Below the pieces are notes generated by a model. The model saw only the letters and a program-made list of their open reading frames with translations, did not search any database and was not told where the DNA came from. From positions 1,178,001-1,242,000 of the forward strand of contig NC_079237.1 of NCBI RefSeq assembly GCF_028502605.1: a stretch of DNA of 64,000 nt, in the 5' to 3' direction. This stretch comes from Trichoderma breve (taxonomy: Eukaryota > Ascomycota > Sordariomycetes > Hypocreales > Hypocreaceae). The position numbers and the translations under genes were made by a program. This document shows, piece by piece, positions 23,937 through 34,197 of this stretch (position 1 is its first letter; each line of letters opens with the position of its first letter).

Positions 23937-24780
23937 GTCCTATTGAGTAACATTATTTGCAAACTGGTTGTCATATTACACGCGGCCTTGGTACCGCACA
24001 ATGTAGCGCAATGGTCAACGCGGCGGACAGTCGAACAAGGGCCGAATAGAATAGTCGGGGTACATGATCGAGACAAAAGCTGACACAGCGCCCAGCCTTT
24101 ATATATGAAGAGCACAGCTGAACGAGGCTGTATCCCTCGGTAACCCGGTACTATGGTCACCAGTCCACGGACAAGTGTTTGCGCCGATGCATGAGGCCAT
24201 TACAGGGCTCAGCATAATAAGCTGTAATACTGCTTAGGGCTAACCACACAAGACATAAGTAGGGATCACAATCCATGCAAGTGTGCGACTGAAGAGAGTG
24301 ATAAATAGTTCTATACTGTTGAACAAACGGAAAAGGCCGCGGATAAGCTGAAGTTGGTGGCGGGGCAGAAGCAAACATACCAGACGCTATACCTGTCCCG
24401 ACCGGCGCTTGCTGTTGGCGACCCTCCAAAACACGCAATATTCAATCTATTTCCCCTATAATTAGTTCTGAGACGATTCCTAGTGACATCGGCTGTGGCG
24501 CGACGGCGCCGGGCGCTAGAGTTGTGTTGGGAACCTGAGCTATCAGTCTCTCTACGCCCACGTGAGAGCGGCTCCTCCTAGCTTTGTAGAGTGTAACATA
24601 GACTTTTGCTGTTGCTTACATTGAGTGTCATAGTTGGTTGGCCGACACCGGAATCTTTCAATAGTTTGATCTCCAAGTCCTATCGCAAAGAACATAGCCT
24701 ACACTCAAGTCGAACTTGACAACCCGTTCGAGTTTCCTTCTTCGTCTAACTCCTGGCCCTGTCAATTTGGGTCAGTTCCC
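23937..24780. other. Divergent intergenic region
   Basis: About 840 bp between the start codons of the CorA-like gene (-) and the HAD phosphatase (+). It includes a TATA-like TATATA near 24101-24106, suitable for the minus-strand gene. No gene seen. Confidence 0.45.
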
Positions 24781-25761
24781 ATGTCAGAAATCATGGCTCC
24801 GCGTAAGACAGAGTGCGTGATCTCCCACATGTCATCCGAAGGTGGTCCCTAACAAGGTCATTATTGGTCATCTACATCAAAGTCCACATAACATTACCAT
24901 TACCACTATAGACAGGAGCTAAACAATAGATATGTTGTCAGCAGATTTCCGTCAATCCGGGCTTGTATTTTCGACATGGACGGGCTGCTCATCAACTCGG
25001 AGGACATAATCACTCAGTCCATCAACCTACTGCTGGAAAAATACTCAAGACCGGCGATTACTCGGACAATCCGTGCTCAGCTCATGGGTATCCCAGACTC
25101 TACAAATGGCGATGTCTTTCACAACTGGGCAAAGTTGCCCATTCCTCGCGAGCAATTCGCTCGTGAATCAAGTGAACAGATGCACGCGCTGTTTCCGAAC
25201 TGTGAGCCGCTGCCTGGTGCGGTGAAGCTTTTGTCAAATCTGAACCGTGCACGGAGTGCTTCTTTGGGAGACCCAATTGAGTTGGCTTTAGCGTCCACTA
25301 CAAAGAGCAACAGCTATGAGTTGAAAGTTACACGGCCAGAAACAAAGCGACTACTTGACACTTTCCAGCCTGATAGACGGATTTTGGGGGATGACCCACG
25401 AGTTCCAAAGGGTCGAGGGAAGCCAGCGCCAGATATGTATCTAATAGCCCTCCAGGCGCTAAACACGGCCGCTGGTCCTGACGCGAAGCCCATCTTACCC
25501 AGCGAATGCTTAGTCTTTGAAGATAGCATCATTGGGGTAGAAGCTGGGAGGCGGGCTGGAATGAGAGTTATTTGGGTGCCGCATTCAGATTTGGCGATCG
25601 AATATCAAGACAGGGAGGATGTTGTGCTCGCTGGAAGGACGGGATTGGTGGAGATTGGAGACACTTGGCAACTAGGGGAAATTGGTGATGATTGGGCCGA
25701 ACGCATATCGAGTCTGGAGCACTTCGATTATGAAAAATACGGCATTAATATACCACTCTAG
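24781..25761 (+). CDS. HAD-superfamily phosphatase (HDHD1/GPP-like)
   Basis: Two exons (24781-24812, 24912-25761) give 293 aa. All four HAD motifs are present: FDMDGLL (Asp32 nucleophile, Asp34 acid/base), LASTTKS (motif II Thr/Ser), KGRGKPAPD (motif III Lys) and VFEDSIIGVEAGRRAGM (motif IV acids). The cap lies between motifs I and II, as in subfamily IA enzymes such as pseudouridine-5'-phosphatase and DL-glycerol-3-phosphatase. The substrate cannot be read from sequence. The start is inferred: the long exon has no ATG in frame before motif I, and splicing from the ATG at 24781 with a GTGCGT donor and TATAG acceptor gives MSEIMAPRKTEQELNNR in phase. The alternative donor GTGATC three bases later with the GACAG acceptor also keeps frame. 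Confidence 0.82.
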
Positions 25762-27110
25762 ACATTTTAAAGCAACTACGGCTCGTATATAACAATTTCA
25801 CCAATATTTTAGCCCTTAGCGCCAAATATCAGCAAGTCAAAAATAGCGTTGCATATGACATCTCATGGCGGACAGTCAACTATGGAGCCACATAGTTTAT
25901 GGGCTGCTTGCCACTACACGCGCCTATATCTTCAGGATATCTGATATGAGAATCCCATCAAGTTCTTATACGTAGGGGTTTTTTCTTTTACCTTTCTTTT
26001 TTTTTTTTTTTTTTTTTCTTTTTGATCTCTCTCTTGTAGAGCTTGGGGCTTATGCCACGAGCTCGCTCTTATGATCGTAGCATTTAGCTTGCAGGCTAGG
26101 CGTTATCAAATAATAGCGATCCGCTATGTAGATCGATTATGGAGAGTACTTTCTCGGAGAAAGTGAGTCTAGGACAGAACACTACATGATTCGAAAGTCA
26201 GCTCAATCATAGAAAACAAGATTGAGTAACCACCGAATATATGCCTAGGTAGGTAAGTTCATACATCCATATAGGCAATTGGCATAGCAAATTTTTGAAA
26301 TCGCCATTAGCAATGGCTTCATATGCGAACGAAGTTGAAGCTATTGGGTAGCGCTAGAGGAGGATGAAAGTGACCAGTATCGTACTTTATCGAATGTGTG
26401 TCTACAGATTTCAATATTTTTCGAGCAATGTCATCACCATAAGACTGGATCAGAAATTGAGTTAGGCAGCAAATATCGTTCATTTTCGAAAAAAAAAAAA
26501 AAAAAAAAGTTTCACTGACATCGATTATCAGCAGTCCAAATCGACCAAAAGCAAGAGGGTGGAAACGAGTTTCGAGGAAGGTAATCCAGACAGTCTGAAA
26601 TATCCAGAGGGCTATTTGGTTACTCAATAATGATATCTTGAGTCTCGTATATAAAAATCGAATCTTCGATGCTCGGCGATATGATCAAGAAGCATCCTCC
26701 GGTATGAGCAGTATGAGGAGGTAATGACTCTGAGGTTTCGAAGCCAACAGTGCTGCCACAAAAGAGGGTACAAGACCAGATTATGGATGAAACTTGCACA
26801 AAAAAGAAGATGTCTTCAGCTCTCACATTCAACACGTCTTGGAAAAGGCGTCTAGGCGTACGTGGCATGATGCTACATGTGAGAGGCTTGTTGTGGGGTA
26901 CAGCCCTCTTCATCTACCGTCAATGACACGACAAGAATATTGCCTAAAATTCTCAAATGTCGGTTCAAGGGCATTACCAAAACAAGTTAACCATTACGCT
27001 TCGTGCCGAATCATCCCCAATGCCGTGAGCGAGACTGCCAGCAACGGCCTAATGCCGGCTCATTCGAATCCAAGTAAGGTATCGGGTGGTCGCGACTGAC
27101 CTTTGCAGAT
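25762..27110. other. Intergenic with homopolymer tracts
   Basis: Holds a long T tract at about 25999-26019, interrupted T runs on both sides of it, and an A tract of about 19 at 26490-26508. Short open frames here have no recognisable domain. No gene supported. Confidence 0.5.
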
Positions 27111-27513
27111 CTAACATGTGTCCGGCTGAGTAGGTGTAGATTAGCCTGCCAATAGTGAATATTTATGGCAAATGTAATACTCTAGGCGTCAAGAGTCCAA
27201 TCGGGATATATGGCTACCATGAAAATGTGATTTAGCCTAATTCTACACGTGGGAGTGTGAGGATGAATGTCTGGGGGAACGGAATACAACAGTAACTAGA
27301 ACAAATTGGGGCTTTTGTATAAAACAAGGCGATGATGAAGAGTAAATGTTGGATAATGTGAATAAAATCAGTAATTAATGCCTATATAGGTCCCTGTTGA
27401 AATTCTCGATGCTATATAACCTCCTACCTGCCCCCAACGTCATTCAACCTTCAAACAATAAGCATCTTATACCATAAGCTTCTGAGTTCGACATCTCTAT
27501 TATAAAGCCAAAC
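27111..27513 (+). promoter_or_regulatory. axe1 promoter with Xyr1-type, CCAAT and Cre1-type sites
   Basis: Upstream of axe1 there are two Xyr1-type GGCTAA motifs on the minus strand (27141-27146 and 27232-27237). Two CCAAT boxes (27149-27153 and 27197-27201), which the Hap2/3/5 complex binds, lie close by. One SYGGRG match for the carbon repressor Cre1, CTGGGG, is at 27271-27276, and a TATATAA box at 27413-27419 sits about 95 bp before the ATG. The motif identities are from known Trichoderma cellulase/xylanase regulation; function here is inferred. Confidence 0.55.
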
Positions 27514-28554
27514 ATGCCTTCGGTTAAGAGCACCCTCGCCTTTTTGCTGGGCCAAGCTCTTCTTACTACTGCTAGCCCAGTAGAGGGTGAGATTGTTCAG
27601 AAACGACAATGCCCGGGAATTCATGTCTTCGGTGCCCGTGAGACCACAGTAGGCCCAGGATATGGTTCCTCCGCTACTGTTGTGAACCTGGTCATCGCCG
27701 CCCATCCGGGAACTACATCTGAGGCAATTGTTTATCCAGCTTGCGGTGGTCAGGCCTCTTGTGGCGGCATTCAGTATAATGCCTCTGTTGTGGCCGGTAT
27801 CAACGCCGTAGCCACGGCAGTGAATAACTTCCACAACTCTTGCCCAGACACTCAGTTGGTGTTGGTCGGATACTCGCAGGTTTGCCTCTCTTCTCTCGCT
27901 CTATCTCTTTTTACATTAAACCAGATGCTTATGAGTTATATGAAAGGGCGGCCAAATTTTTGATGATGCGCTTTGTGGAGGAGGTGACACCGGCGAAGGA
28001 TATCCTAACACTGCTGTTCCGATATCTGCAGGAGCAGTCGCTGCTATTAAGGCCGCCATCTTTATGGGAGATCCTCGAAATATTCACGGATTGTCATACA
28101 ATGTCGGAACCTGCACTGCTCAGGGTGTAAGTATTCGCCGTGTTACGAAGTTAGTCATCCTCTACAGAGTATTGTTTTCTAATTTTCTACTTTTTACCAG
28201 TTTGACCCCCGCCCAGCTGGGTTCGTTTGCCCCAGCGCATCTAAGATCCAGTCATACTGCGATGCCCCAGACCCATACTGCTGCAACGGAAACGACGCGA
28301 ACACTCACCAAGGTTACGGTCAGGAGTACGGCCAGCAAGCTCTCGCTTTTATCAACAGCAAGCTCTCCTCGGGTGGCACTACTCCCCCTCCGTCCTCAAC
28401 GGCAGGCACCTCTTCCACTAAAACTGGCAGCTCCCCCGGCCCAACCCAGACTCAGTATGGACAGTGTGGTGGTATCGGCTGGACTGGTCCCACACAATGT
28501 GCTACTGGCTTTACTTGTAAAGTCCTGAACTCGTACTACTCTCAGTGCTTGTAA
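27514..28554 (+). CDS. axe1: Acetylxylan esterase, CE5 with C-terminal CBM1
   Basis: Three exons (27514-27879, 27947-28126, 28201-28554) give 299 aa. It is a secreted enzyme that removes acetyl groups from xylan. Signal peptide about 1-21, then a short propeptide ending at KR (30-31), giving a mature Gln-Cys N-terminus. The cutinase-like CE5 domain has the nucleophile in GYSQ (Ser121), with Asp206 and His218 completing the triad. These positions equal the T. reesei AXE1 residues S90/D175/H187 once a 31-residue pre-pro peptide is added. Motifs [20 protein letters not shown] and [10 protein letters not shown] are family-typical. A Thr/Ser/Pro-rich linker (about 237-263) leads to a fungal cellulose-binding module (about 266-299) with its Cys and aromatic residues. 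Intron 1 ends in an AAG acceptor, judged by homology. Confidence 0.95.
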
Positions 28555-29592
28555 AGAGCGCGAGAATGAGTTGCGGTGGAAGGTTCAAAGGCATCATATC
28601 TTGAGATATGCTTAGGACCAGGTACATAGTGCCTACTCTTACTGCTAATAATATACGCTCGTTTGTTGCCATGGAATTTTACAATTAGCGATGGAATAAA
28701 AAATATATTAATGCATTAACCATAAAGCATTATGTGTTCAAGAGCTCACATATAAGCCAAAAAGAAACGTTTTCAACGTTGACATAACTCCGTATTACTA
28801 AATATTACATCTATCCTATTATTCTCCGTGGAAGGCTATGGTCTCGAACGTGCAAAAATGTCTCGATCTTATTTGTGACGCCCATCGTTAATGCGACAGA
28901 AATGAATAACGCAAGAATACCACAATATAATGATGGACTTTGGCGAGCGTGTGTACACTCTGGATTGCTGCATTCGTCTGTTCTCTCCATAAGTATTTTG
29001 TCATCAGTTCATGTAGGAAATATGCTCACTGTTGATACAGTATTGATACTCCAGTAAAATCCTTGAAAATATCAGAGATATCGTTGCCTACACTCTGTTC
29101 GTACCCTATAATGTTACATATTGACATCATCAACTATTCACCTGTTTACAGATTGAAGAGAATAGTTAAAGAGAACTTGTTCAGTTGGGCCAGTGGAAAC
29201 CCATAGTATAACTGTACAGCGTCGATTATAGTGGGTGAGTACATGCTTAATCAGGGGAGAGAGACAATGCTATAAGTCATGATGAACATCACCAGCGAGT
29301 TCACCTCTGTACGTGCCAGAAAATTGTAAACTTCCATTGGCTCCAGGACTAAGTGAGCATTGTGCCAAGGTCCATCTAGACAACTATTGACCAACGAATA
29401 TAATAAGTCAGATAATATAGATTGCGAATACCCTGAGTTGATTTCTGTTATTATGAACGAATATGTAGGCAAAACGTAATGAGTTGTTATTGTAAGGAAT
29501 AGACTAACACACGTTGTAGGATGTTGTTTTAAGTATGTTCGCTAATAAGGTTTGTCTGTAAAGTATACCTATATATGTTCTTTCTAACAATT
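28555..29592. other. Convergent intergenic spacer, AT-rich
   Basis: About 1 kb between axe1 (+) and the NACHT-ankyrin gene (-). Only AT-rich sequence with short open frames; no gene or repeat recognised. Confidence 0.5.
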
Positions 29593-32500
29593 TCAACACT
29601 TTGAATCATCCGGATTTAAGATTATTTGATCCCACATGTCCTTCATTTTAAGCTGAGCTTCATATGGACACCCCTTTGCATATATTAGTGGTGTCCCACC
29701 GATTTTATCTTCCGCATTAACATCCGCCCCCCTTTTAAGCAACAACTGGACCGTATCTTGGTTATGATATGCTGATACCGCGTATGATAATGGTGTCTTG
29801 CCAAGATTATCTTTAACGTTAACATCCGCACCCCCTTTGAGCAACAGCTGGACCGTATCTCCGTTATAATATGTTGATACTGCGTATGATAATGGCGTCT
29901 TGCCATAATTATCTCTAACGTTAACGTCCGCGCCCCAGTTAAGCAGCAGCTGGACCGTATCTTGGGGATTATAAGCTGATACAACGTATGATAATGGTGT
30001 CTTGCCATGATTATCTTTAGCATTCACATCTGCACCTTTTGCAAGAAGCAGTTGGATTATATCTTCATCATAGCCTTTTAATACTGCATGTGATAAGGGC
30101 GTTCTGCCATCATTATCTTTGGCGTTAACATCTGCCCCTCTTTTAAGAAGTAGCTGGATCGCAGCTTTTTGATGAGGACCTGTAAAACGCCACATGGTCG
30201 CTATTGCATGTGATAATGGCGTGGCGCCATTATTATCTTTAGCATTGACATCTGCACCTCTCTCAAGCAGCAGCTTAACCAGAGGTTCGTTGTCTTCGAG
30301 ACATACTACATATGAGAGTGGCGTCCTGCCGACCGAGTCTTGAACGTTAATTTTTGCGCCTTTGTCAAGTAATATTTCAACCACAGCCCTACTAGCATTA
30401 TATGCGGCTGGTAATGGCGCCTTGCCATGGCTGTCTTTCATCTCGAGGTCTGCACCTCTATGAAGCAAAACCTCAACTGTAGTTTTCTTGCCGTTCTCTA
30501 TCCCGTAAAATAATGGCGTTTTCTTTTCCTTGTCTTGAGCGTCAATTTCCGCACCTCTGTCAAGCAGCAGTTGAACCATATATGGGCTGCCAGATTGTGC
30601 TGCATATGATAGGGGCGTTCTGCTCATTTGGTCTTTAGCATCAATTCCCACGCCCCTGCTAAGCAATAGTTTGACCATAGCTTCGCTGCCACGCTGTACT
30701 GCATAAGATAATAACGCTCCGCTTATTTGATCTTCAGTATCAATTCCTGGGCCCGTGTCAAGCAATAGTTTGACCATAGCTTCACTGTCAGACTGTATTG
30801 CATAAGATAATGGCGTCTTGTTGTCAAAATCTTGAACATTGATCCTCGCGCCTCTACTAACCAATAGTCGGACTGTATCTTCACTGCCGGACTCTACCGC
30901 ATATGATAATGGAGAGCGGCCTTCATATCCATTGTTAATGTCAACACCACTATTGAGCGATTGCTCAACGAGGGAATAAAGACCTTTGTTAGCTGCCATC
31001 ACGAGAAACATGCGGCCATTGCCATCTGTGTCGACAATCTTTGCACCATTCCCAAGCAGGAAATCAGCATTAGCTTGTTGACCGTTCGAGACAGCAGCTA
31101 AAAGTGCTGCCAAATAATCGAGATCGGCGCCTCTATCGAGAAATAATTTTAGGATAGACTGATGGCCATTCCTAGCAGCGATGTTTAGATTTCCTTGAGT
31201 GTAGGGGCGTAGGTCCAAATTCCTGGGGCGAGCCATTTTAAGGTAAACGGCAGCAGACAAAGTGGCGCCCTTCATGATGAAATCACTAAAACTGCGTGCT
31301 TGAGAAAATTTGAAACTCCTCCCAAGGCTATTTTTTTCAATACCATCAGAATAATAGTCGTCAACAATATCGTGAAATGAAGGCTCAATCTCCAAATAAG
31401 CATCTAAAAACACTCGGGTTGATTCAAAGCTATTCATCGCCAAGGCTGCAAATACTGGTGCCCCATAGCGTTCCGGTTCTATTTTTAGGAAAGATAATAT
31501 GCACGGGTGGCGCCTGATCAGATGGCTCATGTTAAATTCGGCCAGGATATACAGAAAGCTCACGTTCCGTTTATGTCGCCTTATCTCATGCCTTTCGAGG
31601 AAATTATCGAGTTGAATCCAATCATCCAGCGGAAATTCTTTGAGAATCTCAGGCTGGTTGGCACCATGAGCCTCCGCCTCGTTTGCGTGATGTAGAACGT
31701 TTTTCACAGCGTATTCTAAGAACGGAAAGGAAGCGTTGGCTAATTTGCGAGGCTGGCTTTTTGCTTCTTCAGGTGCTACCCTTGCCGCCATTTCGAGATA
31801 AGCAGGTTTGCCGATAGCAATGTAATTCAAACAACACTGCTTCAATCGCTCGTGGCCGTCCCCGTGCACATCTGCCTGAAGATCAGGCCAAATATCTCTT
31901 AGTCCATTTTCTTTGAGGAGATAATCTTTAACCGATTCATGTATAAACTGAACAGTCGGAGTCTTAGACTTTGTTACTTCCGTAAGGCCTTTAGATGAAT
32001 TCAATATGAACCTTTCGATATCAGAAGCTGTAATCTCATTTGGTTGCCACTCATATAGAACATTGGATAACATTGCAAAATATAATTGCTCCGGTCGCAG
32101 AGGTTGTTTCGTGAAAAGCACCCACTGAATACAGAGGAGCAACTCATCAGCATCCTGTCGATCGCGAGTTAAAATGTCGCGGAATAATTCATGGAGATCT
32201 GCTGGGATCTCTTGTAGTCTTTTCCTCAGGACATGAATGCGGCCTTTATCATGTTCCTTGTTCAGAATACTAACAACCAGAACAACCCACATAAAGACAC
32301 CCGAGGCTTTTTCTTGAAGTTCGGCGCGGATTTGGTTCGCAAGAGCGCTACTCCCAATCTTCAGTTCGCTATTGATATAACTAATCATGTCCTGAGTGTG
32401 TCCTTCCTGGCCTTCGAGGGTCAGATTTAGGCCTTTCGAAATTGAGACATGAGGATAATGGCGACTTGAAAAGCAGACACGGAAACTTCCAGCTGTAGGC

Positions 32501-34197
32501 GATTCACCAACGCGTTCAAAAAACTTGATCATATTGCGAATTTGGTTCTCATCGCATTCATCCAAAGCATCAATAAAACAGATGATACTCGATTCTTTGA
32601 GGTTTTGGATAGCTTGATCCAATAAGTTTGTCAATATTTCCGCGGTCCAGCGGTACTCTTCTCCAGGCCATGCTGTTATTTTAGGTAACTCAAGGTTATT
32701 TCGCAGCTCTGGTAGTTTTTCAAGGAGTTGTAATAAAAGTGACCGATACATTCCAACCGTAGATTTCTCCAACTCCTCTCCCCGTGCATTGAAGAAAAAG
32801 TAAATGATAGTTTTGTCTCTCATTGTCTTTTTAGCGCTGTTAAGAGCGAATTTCATAAGTGTTGACTTTCCAGTTCCAGGTTTGCCCTTGATCCACAGAA
32901 ATCCACGGTGCTCACTAATTTTGGCTGTGTCTAACCAGTTGATGTATTCAGATTTGTGCAGCAGCCACCGACATGTCTTGGCATGAGCGTTTTTAATGGT
33001 CATTTGACGGGCCTCAATTTGATCAAACCGTAAAGAATCTAGCAGTGCATTCATCTGCTCGACACTGATTGTATATGGCATTTTCTCTTGTAGTGGAAGT
33101 TGACTTGAGGCTGAGTTGATTGTGCTTTGTGGAGCGGCAGATTCTAATGGAGGGAGACGGTTAATAAGGTCTTTTGCATATGCAGCGGCCGCCATTGCGG
33201 CATAACCCTGCCAAATCTCATTCGTATGTGAGTCTGAATAGTCACATATACCTCGAATGACCAAGCATGGAAAGGTGTTCATAAGACCGCCCGCTTCCTT
33301 TTCAAAGCAGAGCACATGATATTCCGAGGACATCTTATCTCGAATTATGGCGTTCTTCATTAACTGATTCGCAGAAGCAATCATTCCGTAGTGAATAACC
33401 AAGCTGCTATTCTCTTGAGTTCTTCTCGGTCGTATAATTAATGAGTCATCGCCACAAGATTTGGCACAATCAGAACCGTCGTTTGAGGGGTGAACAAATG
33501 TGTTACAGTAGAGCCTGTCACTGCTTTCATGAGGCCGGCTGTATTTCCCTAATAACTTTGGACTTCTTTCAAGGGTGATTTTGATAGTCTCTTCAAGTTG
33601 ATGGCCTTCGCATTCGTATTGTGCCATCAAACCAGTCATGGCAGTTCTGAGGATCATGGGCGACTGGTCGAGGAATCGCGTTGGCTGAAAAGGTTGACCT
33701 TGAATCGTTCTTCCATAATCATACTGAAAAACACCACTCTTGCCATTACTAGGAGCGCTGACCACAATGTCGCCTAAGCGGATGTCATTTCTTTCGCTAG
33801 GTGCCCCGCCTCCGATGCCAACCATCAGACGGATCCTGATGTTGGGAAAATTATGCGACATGTCTGCTGCAACAGTCGCTGCCGATGCTGTTCCATATTC
33901 TCCGGTGGGTAAGGTAGCAATAACAACGTTGTGCTTTCCGATGCGACCAAGCGTGAAATCGCTTTGGTTGGCCTGAGATACTTTTTCTGGTCCTGCGTGC
34001 TTTTCATCGAGAATGGCTCGTGCAGCCACATACTCTGTGGTCGCAGCGCAGATCCATCCAACGGTGTATTCGGCGTTCGGTTTCTGCTGAAGATAGTTTC
34101 CTCGCAAATTCTGGTCGCTGATAGGCGTCTTCAGTCTCTTTTCCCTGCCGATTGCGGGGTCTTGGTGGTGGTGGTTAATGCTTAGAACTCGCTTCAT
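29593..34197 (-). CDS. NLR: PNP_UDP-like domain - NACHT - ankyrin repeats
   Basis: A single exon of 1534 aa. Residues about 44-350 are a purine-nucleoside-phosphorylase-like domain (VGWICAATTEY, VVIATLPTGEYGTASAA, LMVGIGGGAPS, FPCLVIRGICDYSDSH), found at the N-terminus of many fungal NLRs. The NACHT NTPase has P-loop GKPGTGKST (about 436-444) and Walker B ICFIDALDECDE (about 538-548), with FSSRHYP as sensor. From about residue 1000 to the end there are about 15 ankyrin repeats, most with the consensus TPLSYAV...LLL.RGADVNAKD. The last four are nearly identical with a 34-residue period. Such NLRs act as STAND switches in fungal non-self recognition; the enzyme activity of the PNP-like domain here is unproven. 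The ATG at 34197 is the first in the frame. Confidence 0.9.
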   Translation of the reverse strand: MKRVLSINHHHQDPAIGREKRLKTPISDQNLRGNYLQQKPNAEYTVGWICAATTEYVAARAILDEKHAGPEKVSQANQSDFTLGRIGKHNVVIATLPTGEYGTASAATVAADMSHNFPNIRIRLMVGIGGGAPSERNDIRLGDIVVSAPSNGKSGVFQYDYGRTIQGQPFQPTRFLDQSPMILRTAMTGLMAQYECEGHQLEETIKITLERSPKLLGKYSRPHESSDRLYCNTFVHPSNDGSDCAKSCGDDSLIIRPRRTQENSSLVIHYGMIASANQLMKNAIIRDKMSSEYHVLCFEKEAGGLMNTFPCLVIRGICDYSDSHTNEIWQGYAAMAAAAYAKDLINRLPPLESAAPQSTINSASSQLPLQEKMPYTISVEQMNALLDSLRFDQIEARQMTIKNAHAKTCRWLLHKSEYINWLDTAKISEHRGFLWIKGKPGTGKSTLMKFALNSAKKTMRDKTIIYFFFNARGEELEKSTVGMYRSLLLQLLEKLPELRNNLELPKITAWPGEEYRWTAEILTNLLDQAIQNLKESSIICFIDALDECDENQIRNMIKFFERVGESPTAGSFRVCFSSRHYPHVSISKGLNLTLEGQEGHTQDMISYINSELKIGSSALANQIRAELQEKASGVFMWVVLVVSILNKEHDKGRIHVLRKRLQEIPADLHELFRDILTRDRQDADELLLCIQWVLFTKQPLRPEQLYFAMLSNVLYEWQPNEITASDIERFILNSSKGLTEVTKSKTPTVQFIHESVKDYLLKENGLRDIWPDLQADVHGDGHERLKQCCLNYIAIGKPAYLEMAARVAPEEAKSQPRKLANASFPFLEYAVKNVLHHANEAEAHGANQPEILKEFPLDDWIQLDNFLERHEIRRHKRNVSFLYILAEFNMSHLIRRHPCILSFLKIEPERYGAPVFAALAMNSFESTRVFLDAYLEIEPSFHDIVDDYYSDGIEKNSLGRSFKFSQARSFSDFIMKGATLSAAVYLKMARPRNLDLRPYTQGNLNIAARNGHQSILKLFLDRGADLDYLAALLAAVSNGQQANADFLLGNGAKIVDTDGNGRMFLVMAANKGLYSLVEQSLNSGVDINNGYEGRSPLSYAVESGSEDTVRLLVSRGARINVQDFDNKTPLSYAIQSDSEAMVKLLLDTGPGIDTEDQISGALLSYAVQRGSEAMVKLLLSRGVGIDAKDQMSRTPLSYAAQSGSPYMVQLLLDRGAEIDAQDKEKKTPLFYGIENGKKTTVEVLLHRGADLEMKDSHGKAPLPAAYNASRAVVEILLDKGAKINVQDSVGRTPLSYVVCLEDNEPLVKLLLERGADVNAKDNNGATPLSHAIATMWRFTGPHQKAAIQLLLKRGADVNAKDNDGRTPLSHAVLKGYDEDIIQLLLAKGADVNAKDNHGKTPLSYVVSAYNPQDTVQLLLNWGADVNVRDNYGKTPLSYAVSTYYNGDTVQLLLKGGADVNVKDNLGKTPLSYAVSAYHNQDTVQLLLKRGADVNAEDKIGGTPLIYAKGCPYEAQLKMKDMWDQIILNPDDSKC
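29650..30160 (-). repeat. 102-bp tandem repeats coding ankyrin units
   Basis: Within the ankyrin region of the NACHT gene, the same DNA phrase (CTGGACCGTATCT or a close variant) recurs at 29746, 29848, 29950 and, more diverged, 30052, exactly 102 bp apart. Each unit codes a 34-aa ankyrin repeat. Similarity at the DNA level, not only protein, points to recent duplication or conversion. Confidence 0.85.

Noticed and set aside
25999..26019. Long T tract and the A tract near 26490 as a retroposon tail
   Set aside because: No target-site duplication, no reverse transcriptase relic or element body next to either tract.
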